Positions 19,604 through 28,863 of a stretch of DNA of 64,000 nucleotides are shown here, piece by piece. Each line of letters opens with the position of its first letter. Position 1 is the first letter of the stretch. Position numbers and translations under genes: made by a program. The notes under the pieces are model-generated. The model saw only the letters and a program-made list of their open reading frames with translations, ran no database searches and was not told the DNA's origin. This DNA comes from Streptomyces pactum (GTDB taxonomy: Bacteria > Actinomycetota > Actinomycetes > Streptomycetales > Streptomycetaceae): assembly GCF_002005225.1 (NCBI RefSeq), contig NZ_CP019724.1:2294001-2358000 (forward strand), written 5' to 3'.

Positions 19604-21934
19604 ATGTCTCCCATAGAACCCGAAGCCACACGAGGACATCTGGCGACTCGTCGGCGGCGTACTCTGCGCCTGCGTACGCTGCTCATTTGGCTGGCAATCG
19701 TCCCTATTCTGGGGATGAGTGCCCAAGTGGCCATGACCGCACAGCCACTGGTACACCAGTCAAAGCAACTACGCGCTGATGTGGCAGTCGGTGAGCGGAC
19801 CGATGTACCCCTGACCACGCTGATGGTCGAACTGCAGGCTGAGCGGACGATGACCGCCACACGGTGGGCGAGCGGCTCCGTGTCCGAGAAAGAGCTGCGC
19901 GAGCAGCGCGCGGCCACGGACCGGGCCGCGGACGAGTTCCGCCGGGCGGCGGACGGAGCTCTGGCGGCGACCGGGCGCGAGGACGATCATCACGTCGCGG
20001 AGCTGAAGCACGGCCTCGCGGATCTGGCCGCGTTCCGCGAGCGCGCGGACGCCCGCAGCGGGGACGCGGATCGGACGATCGGCTACTACTCCGACCTCGT
20101 CGACCGCATCATCCGGGTCTACCAGAACGAGTTCAGCCATGCGGAAGACGCCGAGCTCATCCAGGAGAGCGGCCTGGTCGTCACGGTGTTCACGGTGTCC
20201 GAAATGGTGGCACGCGAGACCACCATCCTCGCCATGGCCGGGCCGTCCAGGCGTCTGAGCCCTTCCGGGTTCGCCGAATTCGTCAACTCCGTCGGATCCC
20301 AGCGGTACCAGTACGACGAGTGGGTCGCGCCGTATCTGACGGCCGAGGACAAAGCGGCCTACGACCAGGTCTTCGCCTCGGACGGCTGGAAGACGAAGGT
20401 CCGTATCGAGGACGCGGTCATCTCCGACCACCAGAACACCGCGTCCGGCATCGAGCTACCCAAGGAAGCCGACGCCTGGCAGGCCGCGTACGACGAGTTC
20501 GCGCCGCGCCTTGCCGCGCTCAACGCGAAACAGGGGCGAGCACTGCTCGTGCACGCCGACGCCAAGGCCACGCACTTGGAGAACGAGGTCATCTGGCTGA
20601 TCGTCGGAAACGGCGCAGCCGTCTCCGCCGTCGCGGCCGTCATCGTGCTCACCACGCGCTCCGTGCTCCGCCGCCTGCGCGGTCTGCACCAACGCACGGT
20701 GGCCATCGCCGAGGACACGCTGCCGGATGTCGTCGCCCGGCTCCAGCGCGGGCAGCCCGTCGACGACGATGCGCTGCCCGCGGTGAGCGGAGACCGGGAC
20801 GAGGTCGGCCGTATCAGCGACGCGTTCGCCCGGGTCGTCTCCGTATCCGTCGACGGGCATGCGCGGCTCGCGGCCGAGCGTCAGGGTTTCGGTATGTTCG
20901 CCGCTGGCATCGCCTCGCGCACCGGAAACCTGGTCAGCCGCCAGTTGGCCCTCACCGACGAACTGCAGGACGCCTTCGGGCACGACGAGGAGCTTCTCGC
21001 CCGGTTGATGCGATCCGACCAGTTGACGGTGGGTATGCGGCGGCAGATCGAGAACCTGCTCATCCTGGCAGGTGGGGAGATCCCCGATCCGCACACCGAG
21101 CCCATGCGCGTCGCCGACCTGCTGCGCGAAGCCGCCGCGGAAGTCGAGGACTTCCGGCGGATCGAGCGCCAGGCCCTGGACGAGATCAGCGTGGCACCGC
21201 GGGTGATCAGCGAGATCAGCCACCTCCTGGCAGAACTCCTGGACAACGCCACCCGGTTCTCCCCGCCGCAGTCGAAGGTGGTCGTCCGTGCCGAACTGGT
21301 GACAGACGGGCTGTTGGTCGACATCGAGGACCGCGGGCCTCGGGTGACCGCCGCAACCTACGAGGAGATGAACGGGCGTCTGCACTCGGCCCCGCCGTAT
21401 TCCGTCCTGGCGGAGAACGCGCACCGGCTCGGACTCTTCGTGGTCGGCCACATCGCCGAACAGCTCGGGGCCACAGTGACGCTGCGCCGCTCGGTATACG
21501 GGGGGACGTCGGCCGTGGTGATCCTTCCCGAGGAACTCCTTGTGCCGACCGAACCGGTCCGGGCGGAAAAGGAAGCGCCGCGCACGAACGCGATGCCCGC
21601 CCCGGCACCGGGCCCGTCCGACGAACGCAAGCCCGAGCTGGTCCTGCACGCGAAGACCGGGTCGGCCGGCCGTAGGACGCCGGAGCGCTTGCCCGAGCGG
21701 CCGGTGGAGAGTAAGCCGTCGGTTCCTTCCCTGACACGGAGCGGTGACGCGAAGCCGGCCCTCCCCGAGCGGGTCCCACAGGCTCACATCGCCGAGCAGC
21801 TCCGCGCGCCGCACGCACCGGAGACTGGCGTCCATCAGGATGCGGCGACACCCGAAGAAGTGGCCGACGCCTGGGCGGACTACGAACACGGGACTCAGAC
21901 AGTGGAAGAAGAACTCCGACGGGATCAGCCATGA
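19604..21934 (+). CDS. cvnA: conservon sensor-kinase-like protein CvnA (probably catalytically degenerate)
   Basis: 776-aa protein with TM1 (about 26-45), a large outside sensing region of nitrate/nitrite-sensor type (about 50-330), TM2 (about 332-354), a HAMP-like stretch, then a histidine-kinase-like core and a Pro-rich tail. It begins an operon in the fixed conservon order cvnA-B-C-D, whose products couple a membrane kinase-like protein to a small GTPase. Two kinase motifs look damaged. The H-box segment usually reads DHLATRMRRxxENLLVL, but here Gln473 replaces the histidine (SDQLTVGMRRQIENLLIL). The G1 box reads EDRGPRV instead of EDRGxGM. The N box (ELLDNATRFSPP) and the RLGLFVV segment are normal. 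The start ATG at 19604 follows a CCGAGGA-type site, and the stop overlaps cvnB by four bases. Confidence 0.88.
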   Translation: MSPIEPEATRGHLATRRRRTLRLRTLLIWLAIVPILGMSAQVAMTAQPLVHQSKQLRADVAVGERTDVPLTTLMVELQAERTMTATRWASGSVSEKELREQRAATDRAADEFRRAADGALAATGREDDHHVAELKHGLADLAAFRERADARSGDADRTIGYYSDLVDRIIRVYQNEFSHAEDAELIQESGLVVTVFTVSEMVARETTILAMAGPSRRLSPSGFAEFVNSVGSQRYQYDEWVAPYLTAEDKAAYDQVFASDGWKTKVRIEDAVISDHQNTASGIELPKEADAWQAAYDEFAPRLAALNAKQGRALLVHADAKATHLENEVIWLIVGNGAAVSAVAAVIVLTTRSVLRRLRGLHQRTVAIAEDTLPDVVARLQRGQPVDDDALPAVSGDRDEVGRISDAFARVVSVSVDGHARLAAERQGFGMFAAGIASRTGNLVSRQLALTDELQDAFGHDEELLARLMRSDQLTVGMRRQIENLLILAGGEIPDPHTEPMRVADLLREAAAEVEDFRRIERQALDEISVAPRVISEISHLLAELLDNATRFSPPQSKVVVRAELVTDGLLVDIEDRGPRVTAATYEEMNGRLHSAPPYSVLAENAHRLGLFVVGHIAEQLGATVTLRRSVYGGTSAVVILPEELLVPTEPVRAEKEAPRTNAMPAPAPGPSDERKPELVLHAKTGSAGRRTPERLPERPVESKPSVPSLTRSGDAKPALPERVPQAHIAEQLRAPHAPETGVHQDAATPEEVADAWADYEHGTQTVEEELRRDQP

Positions 21935-22332
21935 CGACAACGAACGACATGATCTACAGCGTCCTGGACAACAACCTGAGCAGGATCGCCGGCATCCAGG
22001 GAGCCGTGCTCCTGTCCAACGACGGGATCAAGCTCAGCTCGTACGAGCTGGAACGGGACCAGGCGGAGCGCATAGCCGCCGCGTCCTCAGGCATCGCTTC
22101 CACGATGAAGGCGATATCCAGGGAGGTCGACGGCGGCCGGGTGATCCGCCAACTGGTCGAGATGGACGACTGCTATCTCTGCATCGTCGGGTGCGGGGAG
22201 GGCAGCACGCTCATCGTGGTGACCTCCCGCAAGGCGCGGCTGGGGGAGCTGGGCGGTGAAGCCGTGCGCACCGCCCAGGCGCTCGGTGAGTGGCTGAGCA
22301 CGCCTGATCGCGGCCAGGCGCAGCCGTCGTAA
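21931..22332 (+). CDS. cvnB: conservon roadblock/LC7 protein CvnB
   Basis: 133-aa roadblock/LC7 domain protein. The fold signature runs through MIYSVLDNNLSRIAGIQGAV, LLSNDGIKL and LIVVTSRKARLGELGGEA. In conservons this protein acts with CvnD, probably as a GTPase regulator or scaffold at the membrane complex formed by CvnA. Its ATG overlaps the cvnA stop (ATGA), and its own stop overlaps the next ATG by one base, so the four genes are translated as a unit. Confidence 0.92.
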   Translation: MTTTNDMIYSVLDNNLSRIAGIQGAVLLSNDGIKLSSYELERDQAERIAAASSGIASTMKAISREVDGGRVIRQLVEMDDCYLCIVGCGEGSTLIVVTSRKARLGELGGEAVRTAQALGEWLSTPDRGQAQPS

Positions 22333-22703
22333 TGGCGGACGAGCCCAGGCCGCGAGAGGGAGGCCACCGCCGGACGCGGCTGTACGCGCTGACCGATGGA
22401 CGTACGGAGGCTGCACACACCGCCCTCACCATGGACACCACGATCACGGCGGTGGCCGTCGCGGACGGCCACGGCGGCCTGCCCAGCGAGTGGCAGGCCA
22501 TCCTCGCGATGTGCTCGCCTCCGGGCGGCCTGGCGGTCGCCGAGATCGCGGCGCGCATGCACATCCGCCTCACTCCCATGACGCTTCTTCTCGGCGAACT
22601 CGCGGATCGGGGGCTGATCGAGCACCGGCCACCCCTGGAAGGGGCCGAGACAACCAATGTCCACCTGCTCATGAGAATCAGGGACAACCTTGCACGGATA
22701 TGA
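22332..22703 (+). CDS. cvnC: conservon DUF742 protein CvnC
   Basis: 123-aa DUF742 protein. The N-terminal RTRLYALTDGRTEA and the winged-helix-like second half (GGLAVAEIAARMHIRL, LLGELADRGLIEHRPP) are typical. The role within conservons is unknown beyond complex formation with CvnB and CvnD. It overlaps both neighbours (1 base with cvnB, 14 bases with cvnD). Confidence 0.92.
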   Translation: MADEPRPREGGHRRTRLYALTDGRTEAAHTALTMDTTITAVAVADGHGGLPSEWQAILAMCSPPGGLAVAEIAARMHIRLTPMTLLLGELADRGLIEHRPPLEGAETTNVHLLMRIRDNLARI

Positions 22704-23280
22704 CACTCCTGCCCAGGAAGCGGACCCCGTCAAGATCCTCATCGCTGGGGGATTCGGCGTCGGCAAGACGACCCTGGTCGAGACGGTCTCCGAGATCGAG
22801 CCGTTGCGCACCGAGGAGCGGCTGACGAGCGCGGGCGTCGGCGTCGATGACCTCGACGGCATCGAGTCCAAGGCGGTTACCACCGTCGCGATGGACTTCG
22901 GCCGCATCACCCTCACCGACGCACAGGTCGTGCTCTACCTGTTCGGCACACCTGGCCAGGAGCGCTTCTGGTTCATGTGGGACGACCTGCTGAACGGGGC
23001 ACTCGGGGCGATCGTCCTGGTCGACACACGACGCCTCGACCGCAGTTTCCCGGCCGTCGACTTCTTCGAGAACCGGGGGCTTCCGTTCGTGGTCGCCGCG
23101 AACTGTTTCCACGGCGAACAGCCCTACACCGCCCAGGAGATCAGGGCGGCGCTGCATCTGCGTGACCCGAACACCCCCATCCACTTGCTCGATGCCCGCT
23201 CCCGTGACGACGCGCGCGGTGCGCTGCTCTCGCTTCTGGACATGCTCATCACCAAAGCCGAGGTCGCGGCGACCGGCTGA
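22690..23280 (+). CDS. cvnD: conservon small GTPase CvnD
   Basis: 196-aa small GTPase of the conservon type. The P-loop GGFGVGKTT is at about residues 21-29, the switch II/G3 region is GTPGQERF followed by [11 protein letters not shown], and the G4 region is VVAANCF, in which the usual NKxD is changed as in other conservon GTPases. Translation probably starts at TTG 22690 inside the end of cvnC; I see no ATG or GTG start before the P-loop. It is the output switch of the conservon and no downstream partner is encoded here. Confidence 0.9.
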   Translation: MHGYDTPAQEADPVKILIAGGFGVGKTTLVETVSEIEPLRTEERLTSAGVGVDDLDGIESKAVTTVAMDFGRITLTDAQVVLYLFGTPGQERFWFMWDDLLNGALGAIVLVDTRRLDRSFPAVDFFENRGLPFVVAANCFHGEQPYTAQEIRAALHLRDPNTPIHLLDARSRDDARGALLSLLDMLITKAEVAATG

Positions 23281-23470
23281 CTTCGGCCTGCCACGTGGTG
23301 GCGTGGAGGTTCACGACCGCGACCGTATACCCGGTCCAGGCCGCCGCCGCGTCGGCCGTCGAGGAATGCCGGCCGGTACCAGCCATCGTCCGTGTACTCG
23401 AACCAGCCGTCGTCGTGGAACGCCTCTCGCGACACGGCCCGGACTGAGCTGAGCCGGTTTTCGTAGCGGC
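23281..23470 (-). pseudogene. frameshifted fragment of an unrecognised gene
   Basis: Leftward reading gives [19 protein letters not shown] and then, after a one-base slip in a GGC run near 23340, [18 protein letters not shown]. The even composition and smooth continuation across the slip suggest a real gene once stood here. I do not recognise the family. It lies between the conservon and an IS256-type fragment. Confidence 0.3.
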
Positions 23471-23560
23471 CCTGAGACCGGGCATGACTGATCCGGCAGA
23501 TGAGAAGCACCTCCTGGGAAGTGGTTCCCACCTGATCCGGGCGTTCGGCCCGGCGTCGGA

Positions 23561-23755
23561 GTGATGATCAAAATGTTCGCCGACGCCCTCATGTCCGCCG
23601 AGGCCGACGCTCTCTGCGACACCGAACACGGGCAGGTCAGCGACGAGAGGGTCGACCACCGCAACGGCTATCGCCCACGCGAGTGGGACACCCGCGCCGG
23701 CGCCGTCGAGCTCGCCGTCCCCAAGCTGAGGCAGGGCAGCTACTTCCCCCGCCCT
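23561..23755 (+). pseudogene. IS256-family transposase N-terminal remnant
   Basis: About 65 codons ([51 protein letters not shown]) match the N-terminal DNA-binding part of an actinobacterial IS256/Mutator transposase. After SYFP the expected DWLLERRRRAE is replaced by sequence belonging to the opposite-strand WD40 gene, so the catalytic part was lost at a junction near 23750. The junction truncates the neighbouring caspase-type gene. Confidence 0.75.
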
Positions 23756-26229
23756 GCCCACCGAACTCACCGCGTAGCCTCAAACAGCTCTGCTGCGCCG
23801 GATCCCAGATCTGCACCAGCCCCCTCTCTGTGCGCTGAGCACGACCGGCATTCCGTTCAGCTCCGCCGCAACCAGCGATTCGCCGGACGTCGAGCTCAGC
23901 TCTCCCCGGAACAGGGGGCTCGTCTGGGACCCAGTCGCCCACCGCGGCGCCCACTCCAGCCTCCGCCCCAACCTTCTCCGGTGTTCCCCCAGCCGGTAAC
24001 GGGCCGCGTCCACGGCCAGCACCTGGGCCCGTTCGTGTACACACAGATCGCGGTAGAGGTGGGCCGAGGTTCGGTACATCGTGCGTACGTGCTTCGCCTC
24101 TCCGCTCCATACACCGTCCATCGCGGCCAGCAACCCGGCCGGTTCCGCATGCACTAGAAACCACGGGTCCTGCAGGAGGTGTTCGAGGTCCCCCGAGGCC
24201 GCTGCGTGGCCCGCCAAGTGGGCATGGACGTACGGGTGCGCGCGCTCCCAGTCAGGGCCATCACCGTCGGTCCGCAGCGGCACCGACGCGATCAGCTCAG
24301 CTGTCATCCGGAGCTGGTCTTCGCGGCAGCGTCGCGGATCGCGCAAGTGCTCAGCCAGCGCCTCGTGATACAGCCGGAACACCGACCGGTCCTTACCGGC
24401 CGGCACCTCCACCACGTACGCCCCCGCCTGCCGCCACAGCCAGTCCACGTCGTCATTGGTGCACTTCTCGCCCGACAGAGCCGCCGCCAGCGGAGCCCAC
24501 AGCGAATCCCACGGCAGACCGGAGCCCTCCGCATACGCCAGGGGCCGCAGCAGTCGCCGTACCCGCTCCTCGTCCTCACCGTACCGGGCCAGGTACGCGT
24601 CGAATGCCTGCCCGACTTTCGAGGGCAGCTCCTCCTCCCAGCCCGGACGAGACAGGTCGGGGGTCAGGTCCCCGTGCAGCAGGGCCCGTACGGTCATCCG
24701 GGCGACCAAAAAGGAGCGGTCCGCCCGCCGGGCCACCGCGGCAGCCACGGTCTCCCGGTCCGCCACTGTCAGCCCGCCGGGCATCCCGGCTAGCGTGCGC
24801 CGCGCGTAGTGCTCGATGTCGTCGCGGCCGGTGTACGCGTCGGTGTCCAGGTCGATGACCTCGACGGCCCGCCCCAGTTCGGGAATCATCGTCCGCCGGG
24901 TGCCGATCAGCAGGCGCAGGTTGTGCAGGACGGACATCGGCCGAAGCAGCTCACGGGCGATGCGCTGCGGTTCCCGCCCGCCGACGGCCGTACCCGCCTC
25001 CTCCAAAGCATCGATCAGCACGGTCCGCGGAGCACCCTCGCACTCGGCAAGCCGGGCCAGCAGTTGCGGCGGACTGTCCGCCTCCACGTCCAGCGCGGCG
25101 GCAAGCCGGGCGGTGAGCCCCTCCAGGGTGGTGCCGTGTGCGTGCACGGAGACCGTGACCGAAGCGGGTGGCGGCAGCAGATGTGCAGGCGCCTCCGGGT
25201 GGTCCGGGCGGGCCAGCGTGAGCAGCCGACCGAGGACGGCCGACTTGCCGGACCCCGGATCTCCGGTCACCACCCGCGCCCGGGCATCGTGGACGGGATC
25301 GCGCAGCCAGCTCGCCAGCGTGGTGAGGGCCTGCAAGCGCCCGGTGAACCAGTCACCCGGCTCGCTCGCGTACTCCACACCCCGGCCCCGCGGACCGAAA
25401 TGCGCGGTCCACTCCCGCTGCGACTCCACGTCTATCGCCTCGTCGGGCAGGCCGCCCCGGTACTTCGGGTTGGGCAAGAACGGCGGGATCGCCCGGCCGG
25501 ATACCGCGTGATAGCTGGCGCACTGGTCCGGGCGGTGCCCTTGGAAATGGTCGTTGACCTGGTCGATCACCGTTGGGATGTCCAAGTACCGCTGCCGCAT
25601 CCCGGCCATGCCCGCGCACACGGCCTCCAGAGCGGTCACGAAAGCATGGTCGTACGCGAGCTCGCGGGAGCGGGCTGAGGCCACCAGCCACAGCCCTTCG
25701 GCCCCTGGGGGACGGTAGTCCACCAGGGGCCGGTGACGTTCGCAATCTCGGCCGCGCCCAGTTCGGCGTAACAGGTGTCGAGCAGCAGCAGAACGTGCCC
25801 GACCTGGGCGTCGGCCAGCAAGTCCGCGAGTTCGCGGGAGGCGAGGGTGGTGCTCACGCGGTTGCGACGGCTGTTGCGGCAGGTAAGCCGGTGGTAGCGG
25901 TCGTCGCGCAGGCCATGCCCTGCGTAGTACACAACGAGCACGTCCTCCTGGCTGCGCTCGTCCGCCATGAGCCAGTCCTCCAGACCGGCGCGCACCTGCT
26001 GGGCATCGGGTGCACGGGCGAGCTCCGGGAGGATCTCCGCGTATCCGAGGGAGGAGAAGAGAGCCATGACCCGCCCCAGGTCCTCGGCCACGCCCGGCAG
26101 GTCTCCCAATAGCGGATCGGCGGTGAACGTGCCGGTGCCGAAGGCGAATACATACCGGTTGAGCCCGTCGGCAGCCGGGCCGTTCGGTGCGCCTGCCGTA
26201 GGGGCGCCAGCCATTGGGCCCTGCGTCAC
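23756..26229 (-). pseudogene. caspase-NTPase-WD40 protein, frameshifted and truncated
   Basis: Leftward gene now broken into three frames. The first (26229 to about 25735) is a caspase-like (peptidase C14) domain with His105 in VVYYAGHGL and Cys153 in LLLLDTCYAE. Near 25730 the frame slips by one base in a C run; the continuation LVDYRPPGAEGLWLVASARS proceeds in the next frame to 23780. That part holds a STAND/NACHT-type NTPase with P-loop VVTGDPGSGKS (about 25260), Walker B LIDALEEAG, and a helical region. A second slip in a G run near 23825 moves the start of a WD40 blade (GLVQIWDP) into a third frame, and then the IS256 fragment cuts off the remaining propeller. Such proteins are known or suspected NLR-like sensors that trigger proteolysis in conflict or phage defence. 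As it stands it should make only a lone caspase domain. Confidence 0.8.
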
Positions 26230-27148
26230 CGAGCCAGCCCTATGGCGATCGCCGTCCCGGTCTCCACTGCCGTCAGATAGGCGCGCATGCTGTGCATCTC
26301 GGAGCCGTTGTTCACGAGCAGATCCAGGACCTGCGGTCCGAACCGGGGCGCCAGTTCGCGGACGAGCGCAACCACGTCACCGCTGTCGGCCAGGTTTGTC
26401 CATTGCTTGACTGGGGTCGGCCAGACCCCTGTCCTGTCCGGCTGCGGTGCAGGCTGTAGGCGGTCGAAGACAAGCCCAGCCAGACCCAGCGGGGAGCCGA
26501 GGGTTACCAGGGTCAGCGGCGGCCGCTCCGGAGGGAGCGCGCACAACACCTCGTAGGCAACCACCGAACCCAGCGAGTGACCCACGACCACCCGGGTGTC
26601 TGGCGTGATCAGCTCCGCAGCCCGAGTTCGTACGGCTTCCCGCAGCTTGGGCTCCGTGAAGTAGCGACGCACCTGCTTAAGGTCCGAGATGAGTAGCCGG
26701 TCGGAGACGGCACCGAAGAATCGGATGCGAGTGAGAGCGTTCAGGGCGCGGCGAACCCGGTCCACAGACAGAGAGCGGCCAGCAATACGGCCGAGGGCGC
26801 CACGGGCAGGGGGGCCGTCGTCCGTACCGTCCGGCCTTGTGGTCTCCGGGCCGGGGATACCGGGATCCAGCCGAGCGGCCTCCCGCCACCAGGTCTCCAG
26901 CAGCTCGGCCTCGAACCCGGGCTCCACATCCTCCGCCCGGTAGTAGGGCTCGCCGCGCGTGCCAGTCTGCCTGTAGAGGTCCCCATATCCGGCGCAGGCA
27001 ATGTCGTCGTCCGACAGCCGCCCGAGCGTGGGATCTCGGCGTAAGGCGAGTCCGACTCCGCCGCGCAACGCCGGCGCGATTTCCGCCAACATGGTCTCAG
27101 CGGTACCAAGTTGACGCCCCACCCCGTGCACACAACAACCCGGCTCAT
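26226..27148 (-). pseudogene. alpha/beta hydrolase, probably frameshifted at its start
   Basis: About 300 residues of a lipase-like alpha/beta hydrolase. The nucleophile elbow is VVVGHSLGSVVAYEVL, and a later acidic residue (DSGDVV) and NNGSEMHSMRAYL plausibly complete the triad. The best start is ATG 27148 with GAGGG five bases upstream, giving MSRVVV; the natural continuation VHGVGRQLGTAETML is one base out of frame at about 27131. A GTG at 27131 would restore the frame but would lose the first strand. The stop overlaps the caspase gene's ATG by four bases, so the two proteins were once made together. Substrate unknown. Confidence 0.6.
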
Positions 27149-27267
27149 GTTCCCTCTGATGCGCGTTCCCGTGCTCCCGTCACAAGTTTAGTCGGAGGCA
27201 TTGTCAGGGTCTGATCTCTTCCCCTCTACGCCGTTCATCGACTTGACGGGCGAAATCCCTGCTGAGA

Positions 27268-28776
27268 TCAACCGCCCCCGTAGAGACCCGGCAGGTCGAC
27301 CAGGAGGAGATCATCACGTCTGGCCGCCAATTCGACCAGGTCCGGGTAGAAGCCGTGCAGGGAGAACAGGGCCAGCGTGGCGCCTGTGGTGTCGTAGCCC
27401 TGGCCGGTGAGCAAGCCCCGGATGTGCTCGAGGCGTTGCAGGTCGCCGGTGCCGCGGCGGGCGGCGGTGGCCTTGGCCTCACCGATCAGGGCGATCCGGG
27501 CGCGCGGCGCCTGCGGACGCTCACCCAGGGCGAGGGCGAGCACGTCGACCTCGTGCTTGGTGCGGGCCGCCGGGTCGGCGACCTCGGTGGTGCCGACGGG
27601 GCCCGGCAGGCCGCCGGGAAGGAGGGTATGGGCGTAGCGGCGGGTGAAGCTACGGGCGAGATCCTCGAAGTGCGGTCCCAGGATCTTGGAGTTGAAGGTC
27701 GTCGTAGCGGCCTGCCACGCCTGTTCCGCGAAGCCCTGCTCGACGGTGGCGGCCTGCGGCAGCGTGATCAGTTGGTTGAAGCGGATGACGGGGTCGGCGA
27801 GCGTGATGACCGGGTGGCGCGGGCGCAGGATGTCTTGCTCGCGCTGGATGTAACCGGTGGACTCCAGAACGTCCAACGGGTGCGTGACGGCGTTGCGTTG
27901 ACGCTCCAGGGCTGCCCCGATCTTCGTCGGGGTCGAGGCACCCTGGGCGATCGCGGTGAGGATGTCGTAGTACAGGGTGTGCTGGGTGATGCGCGGGTCC
28001 TCCCGCAGCAGGTACTCGGTCTCTGTGCGCGAGTAGACGGCCCGGCCGGGGTCCAGGAGCGTGCGGGTCAACCAGGCGGCGAAGCCGTCGTTCGGGTGGG
28101 GACGGGCGGCTACCGGCCGGTAGCCGGGGGCTCCGCCCAGGACGGCATGGACCTGCAGGGCGGTCAGCGGATCGTCGATCCGCCAGAAGTCGCGTGCGGC
28201 CCGGTAGTCGAAAGCGCCCAGCCGGAGGTCGATCACGGCACGGCCCCGCAACGGCTTGGTGCCCGAGAGCAGTTCGTGCATGACGCTCATGGCGGAGCCG
28301 CAGAGGATCAGCCGCGGGCCGGGGCGGACGCCGGTGCCGCTTCCGCGCTGGCGCTCGTCGTAGAGCTGCTGGAGCAGCCCGGGGATCTCCGGCGAGTGCT
28401 GGAGCAGATACGGCAGTTCGTCGATCACCAGCAGCGGCGCTCCCGAGCGAACGGTTACGTCAAGGGCGTTGGTCAGGACCTCGCGCCAGTCAGACAGCCG
28501 CAGCGTGCCAGGCTGCAGACCGGCGTGGGCCGCGACCGCGTCGCCGAACCGCCGGATCGCCGGCAGCCGGCCCTCCTCCCGCACCGCGGTGACATAGAGG
28601 CCGCCCACCCGCTCGCACAACGCCTGCAGGAGGTACGACTTCCCGTGCCGCCTGCGCCCCGACACGATGCCCAGGCGCATCGCCGGATCCGGATCCGTGA
28701 CGAACTCGGCCAGCAGGTCCCACTCCCGGTCCCGGTCGACCACATCTTCAGGCTTGAGCGGCAGGTTCTTGTTCAT
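27268..28776 (-). CDS. P-loop ATPase with DUF234-type nuclease-like C-terminus
   Basis: 502-aa protein of the archaeal-ATPase/DUF234 group. The Walker A GRRRHGKS is at 40-47, Walker B LLVIDELPYLL at about 115-125, then a sensor and winged-helix middle (STPTKIGAALERQRNAVTHPLDVLESTGYIQ). The C-terminal part has the PD-(D/E)xK-like pair HEVDVLAL and ALIGEAKA. Such proteins are found near mobile and conflict loci; the exact role is not known. It is intact, unlike the two genes downstream in the same direction (119 bases away), and it sits behind its own promoter with an overlapping dyad. ATG at 28776 has a weak GGGGTC site. Confidence 0.8.
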   Translation of the reverse strand: MNKNLPLKPEDVVDRDREWDLLAEFVTDPDPAMRLGIVSGRRRHGKSYLLQALCERVGGLYVTAVREEGRLPAIRRFGDAVAAHAGLQPGTLRLSDWREVLTNALDVTVRSGAPLLVIDELPYLLQHSPEIPGLLQQLYDERQRGSGTGVRPGPRLILCGSAMSVMHELLSGTKPLRGRAVIDLRLGAFDYRAARDFWRIDDPLTALQVHAVLGGAPGYRPVAARPHPNDGFAAWLTRTLLDPGRAVYSRTETEYLLREDPRITQHTLYYDILTAIAQGASTPTKIGAALERQRNAVTHPLDVLESTGYIQREQDILRPRHPVITLADPVIRFNQLITLPQAATVEQGFAEQAWQAATTTFNSKILGPHFEDLARSFTRRYAHTLLPGGLPGPVGTTEVADPAARTKHEVDVLALALGERPQAPRARIALIGEAKATAARRGTGDLQRLEHIRGLLTGQGYDTTGATLALFSLHGFYPDLVELAARRDDLLLVDLPGLYGGG

Positions 28777-28822
28777 CAGAGAGACCCCACATCGGGACAG
28801 GTCCGCTACATCGCAGGATGTT

Positions 28823-28859
28823 CAAGTCTACCTGTACAGAATCCAGACAGGCAGACTTG
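28823..28859 (-). promoter_or_regulatory. promoter with overlapping inverted repeat upstream of the DUF234-type ATPase
   Basis: Arms CAAGTCTACCTGT (28823-28835) and ACAGGCAGACTTG (28847-28859) are inverted repeats matching at 12 of 13 positions across an 11-base spacer. On the minus strand TTGACA occupies 28863-28858 and overlaps one arm; a TGTACA/TCTGTA -10 candidate lies within the other arm and spacer. The layout is that of a repressor site over the promoter of the leftward gene set, about 50 bases before the ATG. The repressor is unknown. Confidence 0.55.
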
Positions 28860-28863
28860 TCAA

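Noticed and set aside
25700..25740. Programmed ribosomal frameshift between the caspase and NTPase parts
   Set aside because: No slippery heptamer or downstream structure is evident, and other lesions lie in the same locus, so mutation or sequencing error is simpler.
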